DNA from: Kondoa malvinella
Lineage: Eukaryota > Basidiomycota > Agaricostilbomycetes > Agaricostilbales > Kondoaceae
Length of the DNA: 64,000 nucleotides
NCBI GenBank assembly: GCA_039545315.1
Contig: BCIM01000011.1
Location: 186,001-250,000 of the forward strand
Direction of reading: 5' to 3'
This document shows, one piece after another, positions 32,567-43,172 of this stretch. Position 1 is the first letter of the stretch, and each line of letters starts with the position of its first letter. Below the pieces are notes generated by a model, which was given only the letters and a program-made list of their open reading frames with translations, was not told where the DNA came from and made no database searches. Made by a program: the position numbers and the translations under genes.

Positions 32567-33995
32567 ATGGCAGCAGAACAGCTAAAGTCTGTCTTCTTGC
32601 CCTACATTGACATACAGCGAGACTCGCAAGATGTAGAGAGAGATATTCTCGTCCGTTCGTCATTACGCGGCTGTCAACCCTGCAGCTGATGGCGCGCTCG
32701 ACAGGCTGGTGAAGTAGGTGCAGAGGATATTTGGTGTTCTGTCTACCAGCAGCAGCAAAAGTCTGTCCATGGCAAGATTAGGTGTAGAGCGACAGCAGAG
32801 GGCGGCATTGCATATGAGGCGAGGGAAGGCATTGAGATGGACAGGCTCAGCAATGTCAGTCTCAACTTAGCTGTATCGCTCAATTTGTACTCATCCGGCG
32901 CCTGCTATCAGGGCTCTTTGCTCGTCAGTGCACCGTCACTGGGTGTCAGACAAACCAAAGTTCGAAGACCTAAAGTACTAGCAAAGGGCAAGCATGCTCA
33001 AGGCGTTCGTGCTCCGTACAAAACACACCTCTCAAGCTGATGGTCAGACAGGTTGAAGCATTCGATCTATCGCCCGTCTCAGCAAACTCCTCGACGAGCT
33101 TCGTCAGCGGCTCAAAGAACGGAGTCTTGACCTTTGGCTCGATAGATCACTCTACGGGACAATCAACGCTCCTCCTCGAGCTGAAGAAAGAGCATAAAAG
33201 CGACATTACCGCAGCGCGCTTCGTGAGTCCATCAGCATGCTCCAGTCGGGAGACTCACGTGTAAACCTGCAGTTCCCGAGCGGACAAGTAGTACTTACAG
33301 CTTCGCTCGATACCACAATACGCCTCTGGTCGTTCGAGCGCGGCACCAACCCACAAACCTTAGCTGGTCACGCTCGAGCCGTGACCTCAATCGACTTTCT
33401 ATTGCCGACACAAGGTCGTGAGATCATCTCGACTTCTCTTGATGGCACTCTACGACATTGGGACGTCTCGACTGGTGGTGCTGGCCAATTAGCTTCCTGG
33501 ACATTCGATCATCCCGTATCTGCGGCTGTAACAAATCCGTCTGGGTCAACGGTATATGCAGCAGTCCGCTCGAATTCAACTTCACCAGTCGCGCTAGTAG
33601 ATCTTCGATCGAAACAAGTGTCTGGCAACTTGATCACTCCGCGACGGTCATCACCTACAGCCATTGCTGTTTCGGCAGATGAAAGCAAGGTAGTAACAGG
33701 TGATGGGGAAGGGCTTGTGACAGTATGGGACCCAAGAGCATCGACAAGTCAGCCTCTGCTGCAATGGGAAAGAACGCAAGGCGCTGCCATCAACTCGCTC
33801 GCCTTCGCTGGGGAAGAGTTACTTGTCGGAGGAGCAGATGGTCTGCCATACAGAGCTGGTCTCGTTGACGGCTCTGTCAAAGTACTGGAAGAGTTTTCGA
33901 GCGCGACAGAGGAAGAAGGGGAGAAGATTGTGTCTATAGTTCAGCGAGGTAATCTGCTAGTCTGTGCTGGAGGTAGAGGCTGGGCTGTGTATTGA
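32567..33995 (+). CDS. RPN14: WD40 proteasome-assembly factor (Rpn14/PAAF1-like)
   Basis: WD40 proteins of this type bind proteasomal ATPases during assembly of the 19S base. Begins MAAEQLKSVFLPYIDIQRDS. A non-WD N-terminal part is followed by repeats seen as VEAFDLSPVSANSSTSFVSG, VVLTASLDTTIRLWSFERG, LAGHARAVTSIDFLLP with IISTSLDGTLRHWDVSTG, AIAVSADESKVVTGDGEGLV with TVWDP, and DGLPYRAGLVDGSVKVL. The end, LLVCAGGRGWAVY, is typical of the final blade. The propeller appears complete. Two or three introns near the 5' end; the rest is one long exon. Assignment to Rpn14/PAAF1 rests on overall build rather than a unique motif. It ends 44 bp from the convergent SF3B2 gene. Confidence 0.75.
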
Positions 33996-34039
33996 AGATT
34001 GATTAAGAAATCTGACAATGTACATTCGACGATACAGGC

Positions 34040-36107
34040 CTAGAACTTGAACTTCTCCTTGTCCCTGCTGCTCTTGCTGCTTGAGCCTCCTTGTTTCCGT
34101 TCTGCAAGAACACATGAGCAATGTACAGGCTAGAAGCAAAGAACACTCACGAGCTCTCTCCCTTCGCTTGGCAACTTCGTCGGCAACAAAGTCGGAAAAG
34201 TCTTCTCGCCCGCTTTGGCCTGCTGCACCACCTCCGCTTTGAGCGGCTCTGTTCCTTTGCGCGTCGTATCGCTGTCGAAGTTCTTGTTCTGTCATGCCTT
34301 CGAGTTCTGCTGGATCTAGCGCAATCTCGACGCCAGATGTAGACTTGCGCTGCAGCTCGGTGTCAGTAAGCCAGCATCTCGTCGAGGTCAATCGGACGCA
34401 CCTTCGAACCACGATCCTCTTGACCCAATGTACCAATTGGAGCTGCCGTATTCGCCATACCAGAAAGATCGTACGTCCGGTCGCTGCCCAAGAAACCAGC
34501 TGATCCAGGTGCTCCTCTTCGCTCCTGCACCACAGTATACAAGTCTCTCTTTTCGTCCGAAGCAGGCGCGACTGAATCTGTGCCTTCTCTCTTTTTGCGC
34601 AGATCCATAAACTCGGGCGTTTCCAAACCACCAGGGACAGTAGAAGCAGTGGAAGCCATTCCTGAAGGAGTGACCATCCCACCAGCAGGCGTTTGCATTC
34701 CATCACCAGGAGGAGCTTCTTCCATCTCTTCATCTTCTTCCTCCTCTTCTTCCTCTTCATCCGATTCCTCGTCCGGTTCTAATTCACCCCAAGTCTCAGT
34801 TTCTATCGGTTCGCCCGTTTCACCATTATAAGCTGCATTCTGGTTCGTGTTGACGCCAAAGACATCACCATACAATGGTCGCATGTACTCGTCTACTGGT
34901 GGTTTGCCCCATCCTCCAGGGTGGAAACCCCACTGCGCGCCTTCAGGTATTGGGCAATTGAGACCTTGGATCTTGAGCTGCGGGTATGAAGGAGGAGGAC
35001 CGAAACGTTGCATGGCAATCAACCAAGGTGGAGGTGCAAGAGGAGGGATAGAGAGCGCTTCAATGAGTTCTTTCGACAATTCTCCAGGTCGTTTGTTACG
35101 CAAATCGGTTTCGAATTCTTTGCCTTCGTAATACATTTCTCCGAAGAGCGTCATCTTACCCGGTACTTGGTACTTGAAGAAAGCATCGTGCAGTTTCTGG
35201 TAATCAATATCGATCTTGCCCATCTTTGGTTGCACACGTTCTCTAGTTTTCTGCTTGAGTGATTGACCGTCTTCTTTTTCCTTGACGGCTTCGCGTTGTA
35301 TACCGATACCAGTATCGGCAATATAGGAAGGAAGCTGGAAAGGTGGTTTCTCGATACCTCGCTTGCCAGCTAGGTAATCTCGTTTCGCAGACCAATGTTG
35401 AGGAATAGGAATAGCATTGCGATACGATTTGAGGCAGACGAGCAAACGAGGATCGGCAGCAGTCACGTCGACCCATTCTACGACTTCAGGACGTTTGACG
35501 AGACGCTTGAGTTCAGCGACGGATAGCCTGGTCTCTTTGCGCAGTTTCCGCTTTGAGACTTGAGGTACGGCATTCTCGCCTTCGTTTGATGAGCCTTCAC
35601 TGTCTGCTTCATCGTCCGAGTATATGACTTGACCCTTGTCTGGTCCAGCGTCCGCTGCAGCTCCGTCTTCCTCCTATGTATGAAATCAGCCTTATTGCAT
35701 GAACATGACTGAGTTGACCGTACCTCTGCTATTTCAGACTTGAATTTAGCGAAAATATCCTTGAACTGAGCCATGCCAGGCGCATCAGGCATATCCTCGT
35801 CATCCTTGACCTCTGCCAAAATTTCATCCACGATAGAGGGCAGCTTTGATTTCGTCTGCAAACAACACAACAGCATGAGATCTCCCTATACATACTGCTA
35901 CACTGTATCTGAGCTCACCAAGACAGGCTGGGCAGGTTCAGCGTCCTCTGCAGCTGAAGAGAGCTCGGATTCCGATTCTGAAGCAGACGCATTCGCATTC
36001 GCATTCGCCTTCTTTGCCTTCTTCTTTTGTCGCTTCAACGCAGCTCGACTTGGTTTGTGCTTGCCATTCTCTTGCGCGCCGTTGGTCAGGCCATTGACCG
36101 CAGACAT
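34040..36107 (-). CDS. CUS1: splicing factor 3B subunit 2 (SF3B2/SAP145/Cus1)
   Basis: Component of U2 snRNP SF3b, contacting pre-mRNA near the branchpoint and binding SF3B4. Low-complexity N-terminus (NANANASASESESELSSA). The conserved DUF382 region is VEWVDVTAADPRLLVCLKSY, RNAIPIPQHWSAKRDYLAGK and RGIEKPPFQLPSYIADTGI. The PSP domain is KMTLFGEMYYEGKEFETDLR and KRPGELSKELIEALSIPP. It continues PPPWLIAMQRFGPPPSYPQL with CPIPEGAQWGFHPGGWGKPP and YGDVFGV. A long acidic run follows (ESDEEEEEEEEDEEMEEA). The C-terminal exons give GVEIALDPAELEGMTEQELR and end EKFKF. Four short introns. Confidence 0.95.
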
Positions 36108-36266
36108 GGCGGATGTTGGTCAAGTCGTGGCAAGCAATGCGTCTCGAAGTCACGTAAAGGTCAGTCCCTGATGAGCTGTATGTATATCTTGTATTGCAAG
36201 GAATCAAGTATTGTAGGGTATCTGAATGAATACTAGTCTATAAAGATGATACAGGTTGAAAGTCCA

Positions 36267-38376
36267 TCAGAGAGCAACAGTCACTTCGAGCTGTCCAACC
36301 GTAATCAGCGCTCTGCAATACAGCTATAGTAGCGAGGCCTACCTTGCCTATTCCACGTCCGTTACTGAAATCCTTCGCGACATCAACAGCAGATTCCCAA
36401 TCGCTCTCATCCTGCAGCGAAATCTCGGCACCATCTTCATCCTGCAGCTCAAGGTCAGTCAACAGCCTGGAAGCGCACAGGAAGACGTACTTTGAAGGTC
36501 AAGGTAGGTACCGACACGCTTAGCTTTCTCTTGAGCCCAGACATGAATGTATCATAAGTAGTAGCAGGCGTGACGTTCTGTCAATCAATCAGCCATGATG
36601 CTCGCAGAATAGACGAAGACCTCACCATAGTACTAGTAATCCCCTTGTAGCTAACATTGACCCTAATCTTGCTGACCTCCGCCCAATCCGGCGCAACGCT
36701 CACGCTGGATAAATTCGATGTAGTCTCGCTGTTCCAACTGTTCGAAGCTGATAAATCCGGTCTTCTTCTAAACACGCTTCCACTTCGACTTAAGGGCTGA
36801 CTAGGAGACGCATCAGGCGACAAGAGCGATGATTGTGGGTCTGCGGTTGTTCGGGCCCAATCTGCTACTCGATCATCTTCTCGATTTACTCCTGGAAATC
36901 TGCTGGCCAGAGGTGACTGAGCAAGACGTCAGTAAGCAGAGACATAAGCAAGCTAAGGGCTGACCGCTGGACCTCCAAAGATTACTGATTCGCGTTGCAC
37001 TGGGTCGGCATAAGAATCGTACAGATCTGCAGCTGCATTGTCTTCTTCACCTTCTCTTGAATCAGGTGGAGTCGGAGGATAGTGTACAGTAGTCTTGTTC
37101 AGATCCAAAGGCGGAACAGTCTTGTTGCGAGCAATAGCTGATGGAGCTGAAGGCTGTTGGGATGAAACGGGCTGGAATGGCTTTTGTGTCATTGGAGGAG
37201 AGCTGTCACTTTCCGATGTAGGTGTAGAAGCTAGGAATGAGCGAGCGTTAGGTGCTCTTGCTGGTCTAGAGATGGACGGAGAAGGCATCGGGGAAGCAGG
37301 TTTGGGTTGGCTAAAGTTCATTTCGCTGATACTGCCATTCATTGGTCGGACTCTTCGTGGTTCTTGAGCTTGTAATGTACCTGGAGCAGAGTTTTTGCGT
37401 GCATATTGTCCTCTAAGCTGTACCGGTGAAAGACTTCCGTTTCGAATTGAGTGAGAAGCCTGAAGTGACGCTTTGCGCACTGGTCGCCAGTCGCGAGGTG
37501 GACATGTCTTTTCTTGACCAGCAGTACCAGAGAAGCCGTTATATGCATCTCGGGCTTCAGAGACGGCGACTGCATCAAGCATAAGACAGTCACTTTGGCA
37601 GAATGATTGGTCACTTACTGAGTTTAGCTTTGCCAAGGTAGTCTTTGGCTCCAAGATTGCGCAGCTTGCTAGCTGGAGGACGATAGATGATACCGACTGG
37701 AACAGAGAAGACTGTATAACCCTCTGCGCAACAATCGGCTCAGCATTGATCTCGCAACAAGTCGGGAAGACATACTCGCTTGTTGCGCCAACGCTTCTTC
37801 GATCACAATATGCTCATCCGTCTGCTTTTCCATCTTTGCTTGATGCAGATCCCTCATTCCGTCCTGTTCTCTTCCGCCGTAAATCGAACACAGCCCGCGG
37901 TTGAAAAGAGCCTCGCAGGAATACAGCACAAAGTCCAGCCCTACGCTAATGAGTATATCGTATGATACAGAAGCTGTGAAAGCGTACCTAGTTGCTTGTA
38001 TTCGATGCTGATATTCCCGCGCAAGTACTGTTTATAACTCTATGAGTATCAATCTCCCCGGCGCAGGTCATACGCAGCATACATAATGAGCATCATCAAA
38101 GGCTTTCCCAGCTTCCCCAAACTGATTCATCAAGAACAGACTGACGCCCATTTGGAAGTAGGCTATCGCGAGGTATTTGTCCAATGCGACCGCCTGCTTG
38201 AAGTACTCTACGGCCTCTTCGTGTATTCCTAGAGTAGCTTTAATCATGCCCATGCTGAACCAAACTCGAGACGTTTCTGCAATGTGTTGGAAATCGGCCA
38301 AAGCAGATGCATAATCTTTAACATCGTAGGCGTCCAAGGCTCTCTTCCAGACTTCAAGTTCCCTCTTTAATGACAT
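36267..38376 (-). CDS. noxR: NoxR, p67phox-like regulator of fungal NADPH oxidase
   Basis: Cytosolic activator of NoxA/NoxB that links Rac to superoxide production in differentiation. Starts MSLKRELEVWKRALDAYD; four TPR-type helical pairs follow (VWFSMGMIKATLGIHEEAVE, YFKQAVALDKYLAIAYFQMG, SCEALFNRGLCSIYGGREQD). Next comes the conserved VGIIYRPPASKLRNLGAKDY, LGKAKL segment. A long Ser/Pro-rich linker is probably disordered. The C-terminus is a PB1 domain: KIRVNVSYKGITSTM, then TLTFKDEDGAEISLQDESDW and KLEVTVAL. No SH3 domain is visible, as usual in fungal NoxR. Gene presence implies a Nox enzyme elsewhere in the genome. Confidence 0.88.
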
Positions 38377-38835
38377 GTGTGTATGTTCTTATAGCGATAG
38401 GGACAAGGAAAGAAGTGAGCGGTTTGAAAGCGGTTTACGCGCGGGCCGCCTTTCAGAGGTATCAAAAGCCAAGACACAGGTATTTGCGCGAAGGTATCGT
38501 CTGTTGTACAGGCCAGCCTGCGGTTCGGAACAAGCACCAGGCTCTGAGAGATATAGGGAACAGTATGGGAGTGGACAAGAATCGACGCGCTTCGAAAAAA
38601 GCAATCTGGACTCAGAGGGTGAAACGCAATTTAAGGTATCGCATAAGCTTTGGAACAGAGCGTTTCATCATGATCCTTGGCAACATAGGCAATAGCATTC
38701 AGCACTCGTCATTCCCCGTTAGCTCTTTGTACATTCTGGGGTGCTGGCTTGCGCTTCAATATGCAGCTTGTTGATAGCCTCCTTGACTACAGATTGCTCA
38801 TCAGTATCATTCAGAAAGGTCAGGAAGATCACTCA
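38377..38835. other. intergenic stretch between SF1 and NoxR
   Basis: Carries the NoxR promoter and the 3' flank of SF1, both on the minus strand. Open frames of up to 134 codons (plus 38370-38774) show no domain or splice support. Confidence 0.45.
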
Positions 38836-40554
38836 CTATCCTCCTCCTCCTCCTCCTCCGCCGCCGCCATATGAGCCATAACCGCCTTGCTGACCACCTC
38901 CGTAGCCTTGCTGTTGCTGTCCACCGTAACCACCACCACCACCTCCGCCTTGTCCGTACGAGGTGTACGAGTTTCTCGCACCATAGCCAGAATTAGTTGG
39001 TTGAGAAGGTGGGTGCCTGTACGCATCGTATCCGGTAAGTCATGATTAGACAAACAGGACGAGAAACGCACCAATTAGCAGGATTTCTCCAAGGCGCCAT
39101 AGAGATAGCAGAAGGTTGTTGCACAGCTTGACCTTCTTTAGGCGCTTCACCCAATTCAGCCATCAATGACGCGTATTCAGAGTCAAATTGAGGCGTAGAT
39201 TGTTGTCCCGAAGGACCGTTTTGTTGGCCTGGAACACCTTGCATTGGTCCACCTGGGCGACGAAGACAATCCCTGTAGGTTTGTATCTTCATCAAGACAT
39301 GCTATATGTCAAATGTTGAGCAAACCCACCTTGCGAAATGACCAGCACCACCACATTGATGACAAATGACATTGGCAGTAAAGTTCTTTTGCTCGGGGCA
39401 GTCTGTAACAGTTCATGAGCAGAGCTAGAGACGAAAGAAGAAACAGACTTACCCCACTTGCGATGTCCAATTTTACCACAATTTTGGCAAGCTTGACCTT
39501 CATCGTCTCGGAGAGTACCGTTGAGCTGAGCCAGTTCACGAAGCTGATTACGCTTGTGGTCGTTGTCTGTTTCGGGAGTAGAAGCAGCCTGTACATTCCT
39601 CAGCAACGGACAAATACTAAAACGATACAGAACTCACAGTCTCGATAACACCATTGATCAACTCAACACACTTTCTGACCTTGTCTTCATTATCGGCCGT
39701 GACAAAGCAATGCAAGTCTTCGTCATCATCACCAGCATACATGTCCGGTCTGACTTTTCCATCCTTGACACTACCCTTTCCACGAATCGAAATCTTTGCG
39801 CCTGACTCCCTCTCCATCTTTTTCAACGAATTGCCTCTTGGTCCGACAAGCAAACCAAAGAAATTGATTTCTGGAAACTCTTTAACGGGAATATAAACTT
39901 TCTCGCTTGGTCGACCAGAACCACGCTTTTGAAACAAGAAATCAGGCGGAGGTCTGAAATTAGGGTCCGTCTTCATTTGTCGATCAATGACTTTATTGCG
40001 TTCGTCCTCTAATTTCTTTCGGTAGCGAACTTCACGAGTGTTGGTTCTTCGACCATGAGCATCGTACGAAGGCGGTGGTGAAGCAGAACGTTCTCTTTCA
40101 GGTGGTACAACATCACCAGAGCGTAGTTTGCGATTGATTTCTTCCAATCTCAAGCTCAAAGCATAGTTGTCGAGTTCTTTGCCTTCAATGTTGCCTTGAA
40201 TGGCAGTAGGCAAACCAGCCATGTCGACTTTGGTAGATTCATCACCCCAGCGAGAACGACGTTTGCGTGGTCCTGCTTCTGCTGGTGCGGCAGGTGCAGC
40301 GGATTGAGATGGACCGCCGGAATGACCGTAAGAAGGCGCAGCTTCAATAGTATTGCTTGAATTGCCCCATCTTCTAGGCGCGCCCAATGTGTCCTGCGCA
40401 CACGGCAGTGAGCTCAGCGAGACGGGCAAAGGACAGCAGCTTACAGCGTTCGTGCCGCTGATCTTTGAAGCGTCTAAGTTTCAGTGAAAAAGAGGTCAGT
40501 AAGCTGTTCTGATTAGCACACAATGCTAGAATGGGAGGACTGACTTCTCCACAT
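38836..40554 (-). CDS. MSL5: branchpoint-bridging protein / splicing factor 1 (BBP/SF1)
   Basis: Binds the intron branchpoint in the first spliceosomal complex. First coding exon MWRN, then ASKISGTNA and [28 protein letters not shown] is the U2AF65-binding motif. [20 protein letters not shown] precedes the KH-QUA2 region: [60 protein letters not shown]. Two CCHC zinc knuckles follow, [16 protein letters not shown] and [16 protein letters not shown], each crossed by an intron. The C-terminus is Gly/Gln/Tyr-rich, ending in a run of nine glycines. Confidence 0.95.
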
Positions 40555-40975
40555 GGTTGAGGTATGGCTTGAGGGCAACAACGAAAGTCACGCGCGAAGT
40601 CCTGTGTGCGCTGTGGCAAGGTCGAAGCAGGTCAAAGGCTGGAATGCGGTACAGCGTTATGCAAGATGAATAGCAAAACTAGGCGTAGAGACAGAGAGAA
40701 ACGCTCCGGAACAAGCCCGTTTTTGACCCTAGCAAATGACTTCCAAAGATCACATAGTTTCTCCTTGACCATCTTAGATTCCGTCCTTGATCTCTTTCCA
40801 GGCTACCCATTCCCTTCCAGTGATTGCAAACCATCCTCTCCAGTCTCTTCTTTTTTCAGGTCTCATTTTCCGCCATTGCTTGATCATATACACCGCTTGT
40901 CGCTTCACCAGCCTCTCTCATCTCTTCGCCAATCCAAAAAACGTAGACACCACTCAATGAGGTATCTACTGCTTT
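40555..40975. other. intergenic stretch between eS27 and SF1
   Basis: Downstream of the eS27 gene and upstream of SF1, both on the minus strand. Pyrimidine-rich segments around 40790-40920 could belong to either flank. No coding region supported. Confidence 0.4.
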
Positions 40976-41471
40976 CTCCTGAAAGAGCCTGTCCGAGGAA
41001 ATACGAAAATCAGATTTATACCTGGGCGAAACGTATTGTCACCAACAGCCTTCCGTTAGGCGTGCCTTTCCACCAGTAGGCTGGCAAAGGACGGTAGAGC
41101 AAGATCCACAGAGAACGACGGTTTGAGCATGCGAAAAGACAGTAGTGATAGCGAAGCAGCCTAAGACATGGTGATTAGCCGGTGTGATCCAATTGTCACA
41201 TCCATTCATATTCACCTGGGCACTTGACATCCATGAAGTAACTGCATACTATTGTCAGCACATAGATACGAGAAGCGGCTCAAGGTAAGAACACACGAGT
41301 TTGGCGATTGCACTAATCTCTTGAGCTTGTGCTTTTGTTGTTCAGCCTCTGGGCTAGGGTTAAGGAGATCCACAGCAAGTGTCTATTCCATCCCAGGTCA
41401 GCCTTTGCTCTGTTGCATGCGATAGTCTTGCCACTAGATCGCGCGCGCAGAAAAGCGGAGACACTGACCAT
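40976..41471 (-). CDS. RPS27: 40S ribosomal protein eS27
   Basis: Small zinc-binding protein of the 40S subunit. The first coding exon is the ATG alone, then an intron of about 95 nt starting GTCAGT, then [20 protein letters not shown] and [56 protein letters not shown] and SFRRKQ. The four zinc-binding cysteines (CPGC and CGSC) are present, the first pair split by an intron inside CPG|C. Length about 83 aa fits the family. Four introns in under 500 bp. The start is 360 bp from the divergent methyltransferase. Confidence 0.95.
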
Positions 41472-41831
41472 TTTGAAAGGTTTGGCTTTAGAAGATTTGA
41501 TACGACGGCTGTTCTTCTAGTCTGTCTGAGAACGGCGCAAGGTATCAAAGGGCAAACGGCTTCAGAAGAGGGGAGGTCAGCCAGAGACAGGGAGAGGCTC
41601 GCGGCGAGCAGAACACTTTTGGACTTGTGGGTCAAATTTTACAAAACTGATCTTCTCCCATCTTGGTTCTTCGAACGTTCTTCCCCTTTTCACCAAGCTA
41701 TCTGACGGTATGGTAATTTGAAGAACCGCAGGCCGTGCATTAGCGTCTGTCAGAACCAATTTTGACTGCATGAATTCTCCTGGCTGAACCGCTGAAGCTT
41801 CCGAAACCTCACAATCTTGTCCCAAGCGACA
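41472..41831. other. divergent promoter region of eS27 and a methyltransferase
   Basis: A 360-bp gap between start codons. A minus-strand open frame at 41577-41894 crosses it and the methyltransferase start but has no recognisable features. It probably contains core elements for the ribosomal-protein gene. Confidence 0.4.
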
Positions 41832-43045
41832 TGGACCTAGCCAGACTAAGACTCGCTCGAAGGCCTCCCTGCACCATTCCAGTATCAGCAGCATTCCCCA
41901 TCACACTGACTCTTTCAGATGATCTGGGCACAGCTCTGTATCTACCATCACTCTCAAGTGCTTTCTATGTGTATCTTCTGCTATCCCTTTCTTATATCGT
42001 TATGTAGTCCGCGTGCAAGTGATTGACCCTTCCACTTCTGCTCCGTCAACGAGCTATTCAGTCATCCCTTCGACACTTGAACTTTCTTCGGATAAAGGAG
42101 ACTTTCATTCCTTCGCTTTGACTATTCAACCTCTGTCTGCTGCAAAGCCAAAGAACAGTGCGATCGAATTGCGCTTCACTCCTGTAGGCGAAGAAGCGCG
42201 GGATGAAGAAACAAGCCAGCTAGCCCGTTTCCTTAACGAACCAACACCTGGCATCATCAGCTACAACGACAGCCATTACTTTATCCTCTCCGTCCGGGTT
42301 GCCTGTATACTCACAGCGCGTTCTTCTGCCGCAAGTACAGAAAAAGGTAGATTCCTCCCTCGCTTTCCTTAAGAAGTCTTATCCGCGACAGTCCAACGCA
42401 CTCTATGTACCTTCAACACCCTAAAAGAACTCCATCTAGTCGAACAACCCGATTTATCCCTCGGTGCCCATATTTGGGACTGCGCTTTAATCCTAAGCTT
42501 CCGATTAGCTACTTCCCTCTCGTCTTCTGCAGATGTTGTGGTGGACCTGGGCGCGGGTTGTGGTTTAGTCGGTGGGTTGCTTGCAGCTCGTATGAACAAG
42601 GGTAGTGTGTGGATAACAGATACGGAGCAAGTGATTGAAGATTCGACAAAGGTGAATTTGGGCTTGTTGAGACGGAGCATTGGCAAGGGCGTGGTGTTGG
42701 ACAGTAAAGTGTTGAACTGGGAGAGCGAGGATGATTTGAGTGGTTTCGGTGGTAAAGAGAAGACATGTCTGCTTGTTGCTAGTGATGTGAGACTTCCGTT
42801 TCATACCATGTTCTAGCTGACTTGAACAGGTGTTGTATAACATCTCTTCGCACGAAATATTTCTCAAGACGATCCTACGCTTCTTTGAACATTTCAAACA
42901 CGCCAAAGCACTAATAGCGTACAAACCGCGAATGGACGGGGACGATGCATTCTTCACCATGGCTCGTCAAGCAGGTCTGATGATCGAAGAGAAAGCAGAA
43001 TGTAGATGGGGTCAAATACAGATTTGGTCAATTGAAAAGGCATAA
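41832..43045 (+). CDS. METTL21/23-type SAM-dependent methyltransferase
   Basis: Seven-beta-strand methyltransferase of the lysine methyltransferase group (Methyltransf_16). Starts MDLARLRLARRPPCTIPVSA. A variable N-terminal part precedes TLKELHLVEQPDLSLGAHIW, DCALILS, which aligns with the L-W-[DE]-x-[AS] segment before the SAM site. Motif I is VVVDLGAGCGLVGGLLAAR; the acidic motif II loop is VWITDTEQ; the post-motif is LLVASDVLYNISSHEIFLKT; then FKHAKALIAYKPRMDGDDAF and WGQIQIWSIEKA. Substrate cannot be told from sequence. Two or three introns; the join between LPQVQKK and the HLVEQ exon near 42350-42380 is uncertain. Confidence 0.82.
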
Positions 43046-43172
43046 CGAAGGCATCGAGCCAATTGTATTAGAGCTATGTTGTATGAAGCTTCCCCATATG
43101 TGAACTGAACAGAAGTACCAAGAGACAGTGGTCAAACAGAGTAGACTGCAGGATATAAGATGCGAGGTCGGA

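Noticed and set aside
41577..41894. 105-codon minus-strand frame between eS27 and the methyltransferase
   Set aside because: Overlaps the methyltransferase start on the other strand and has no recognisable feature.
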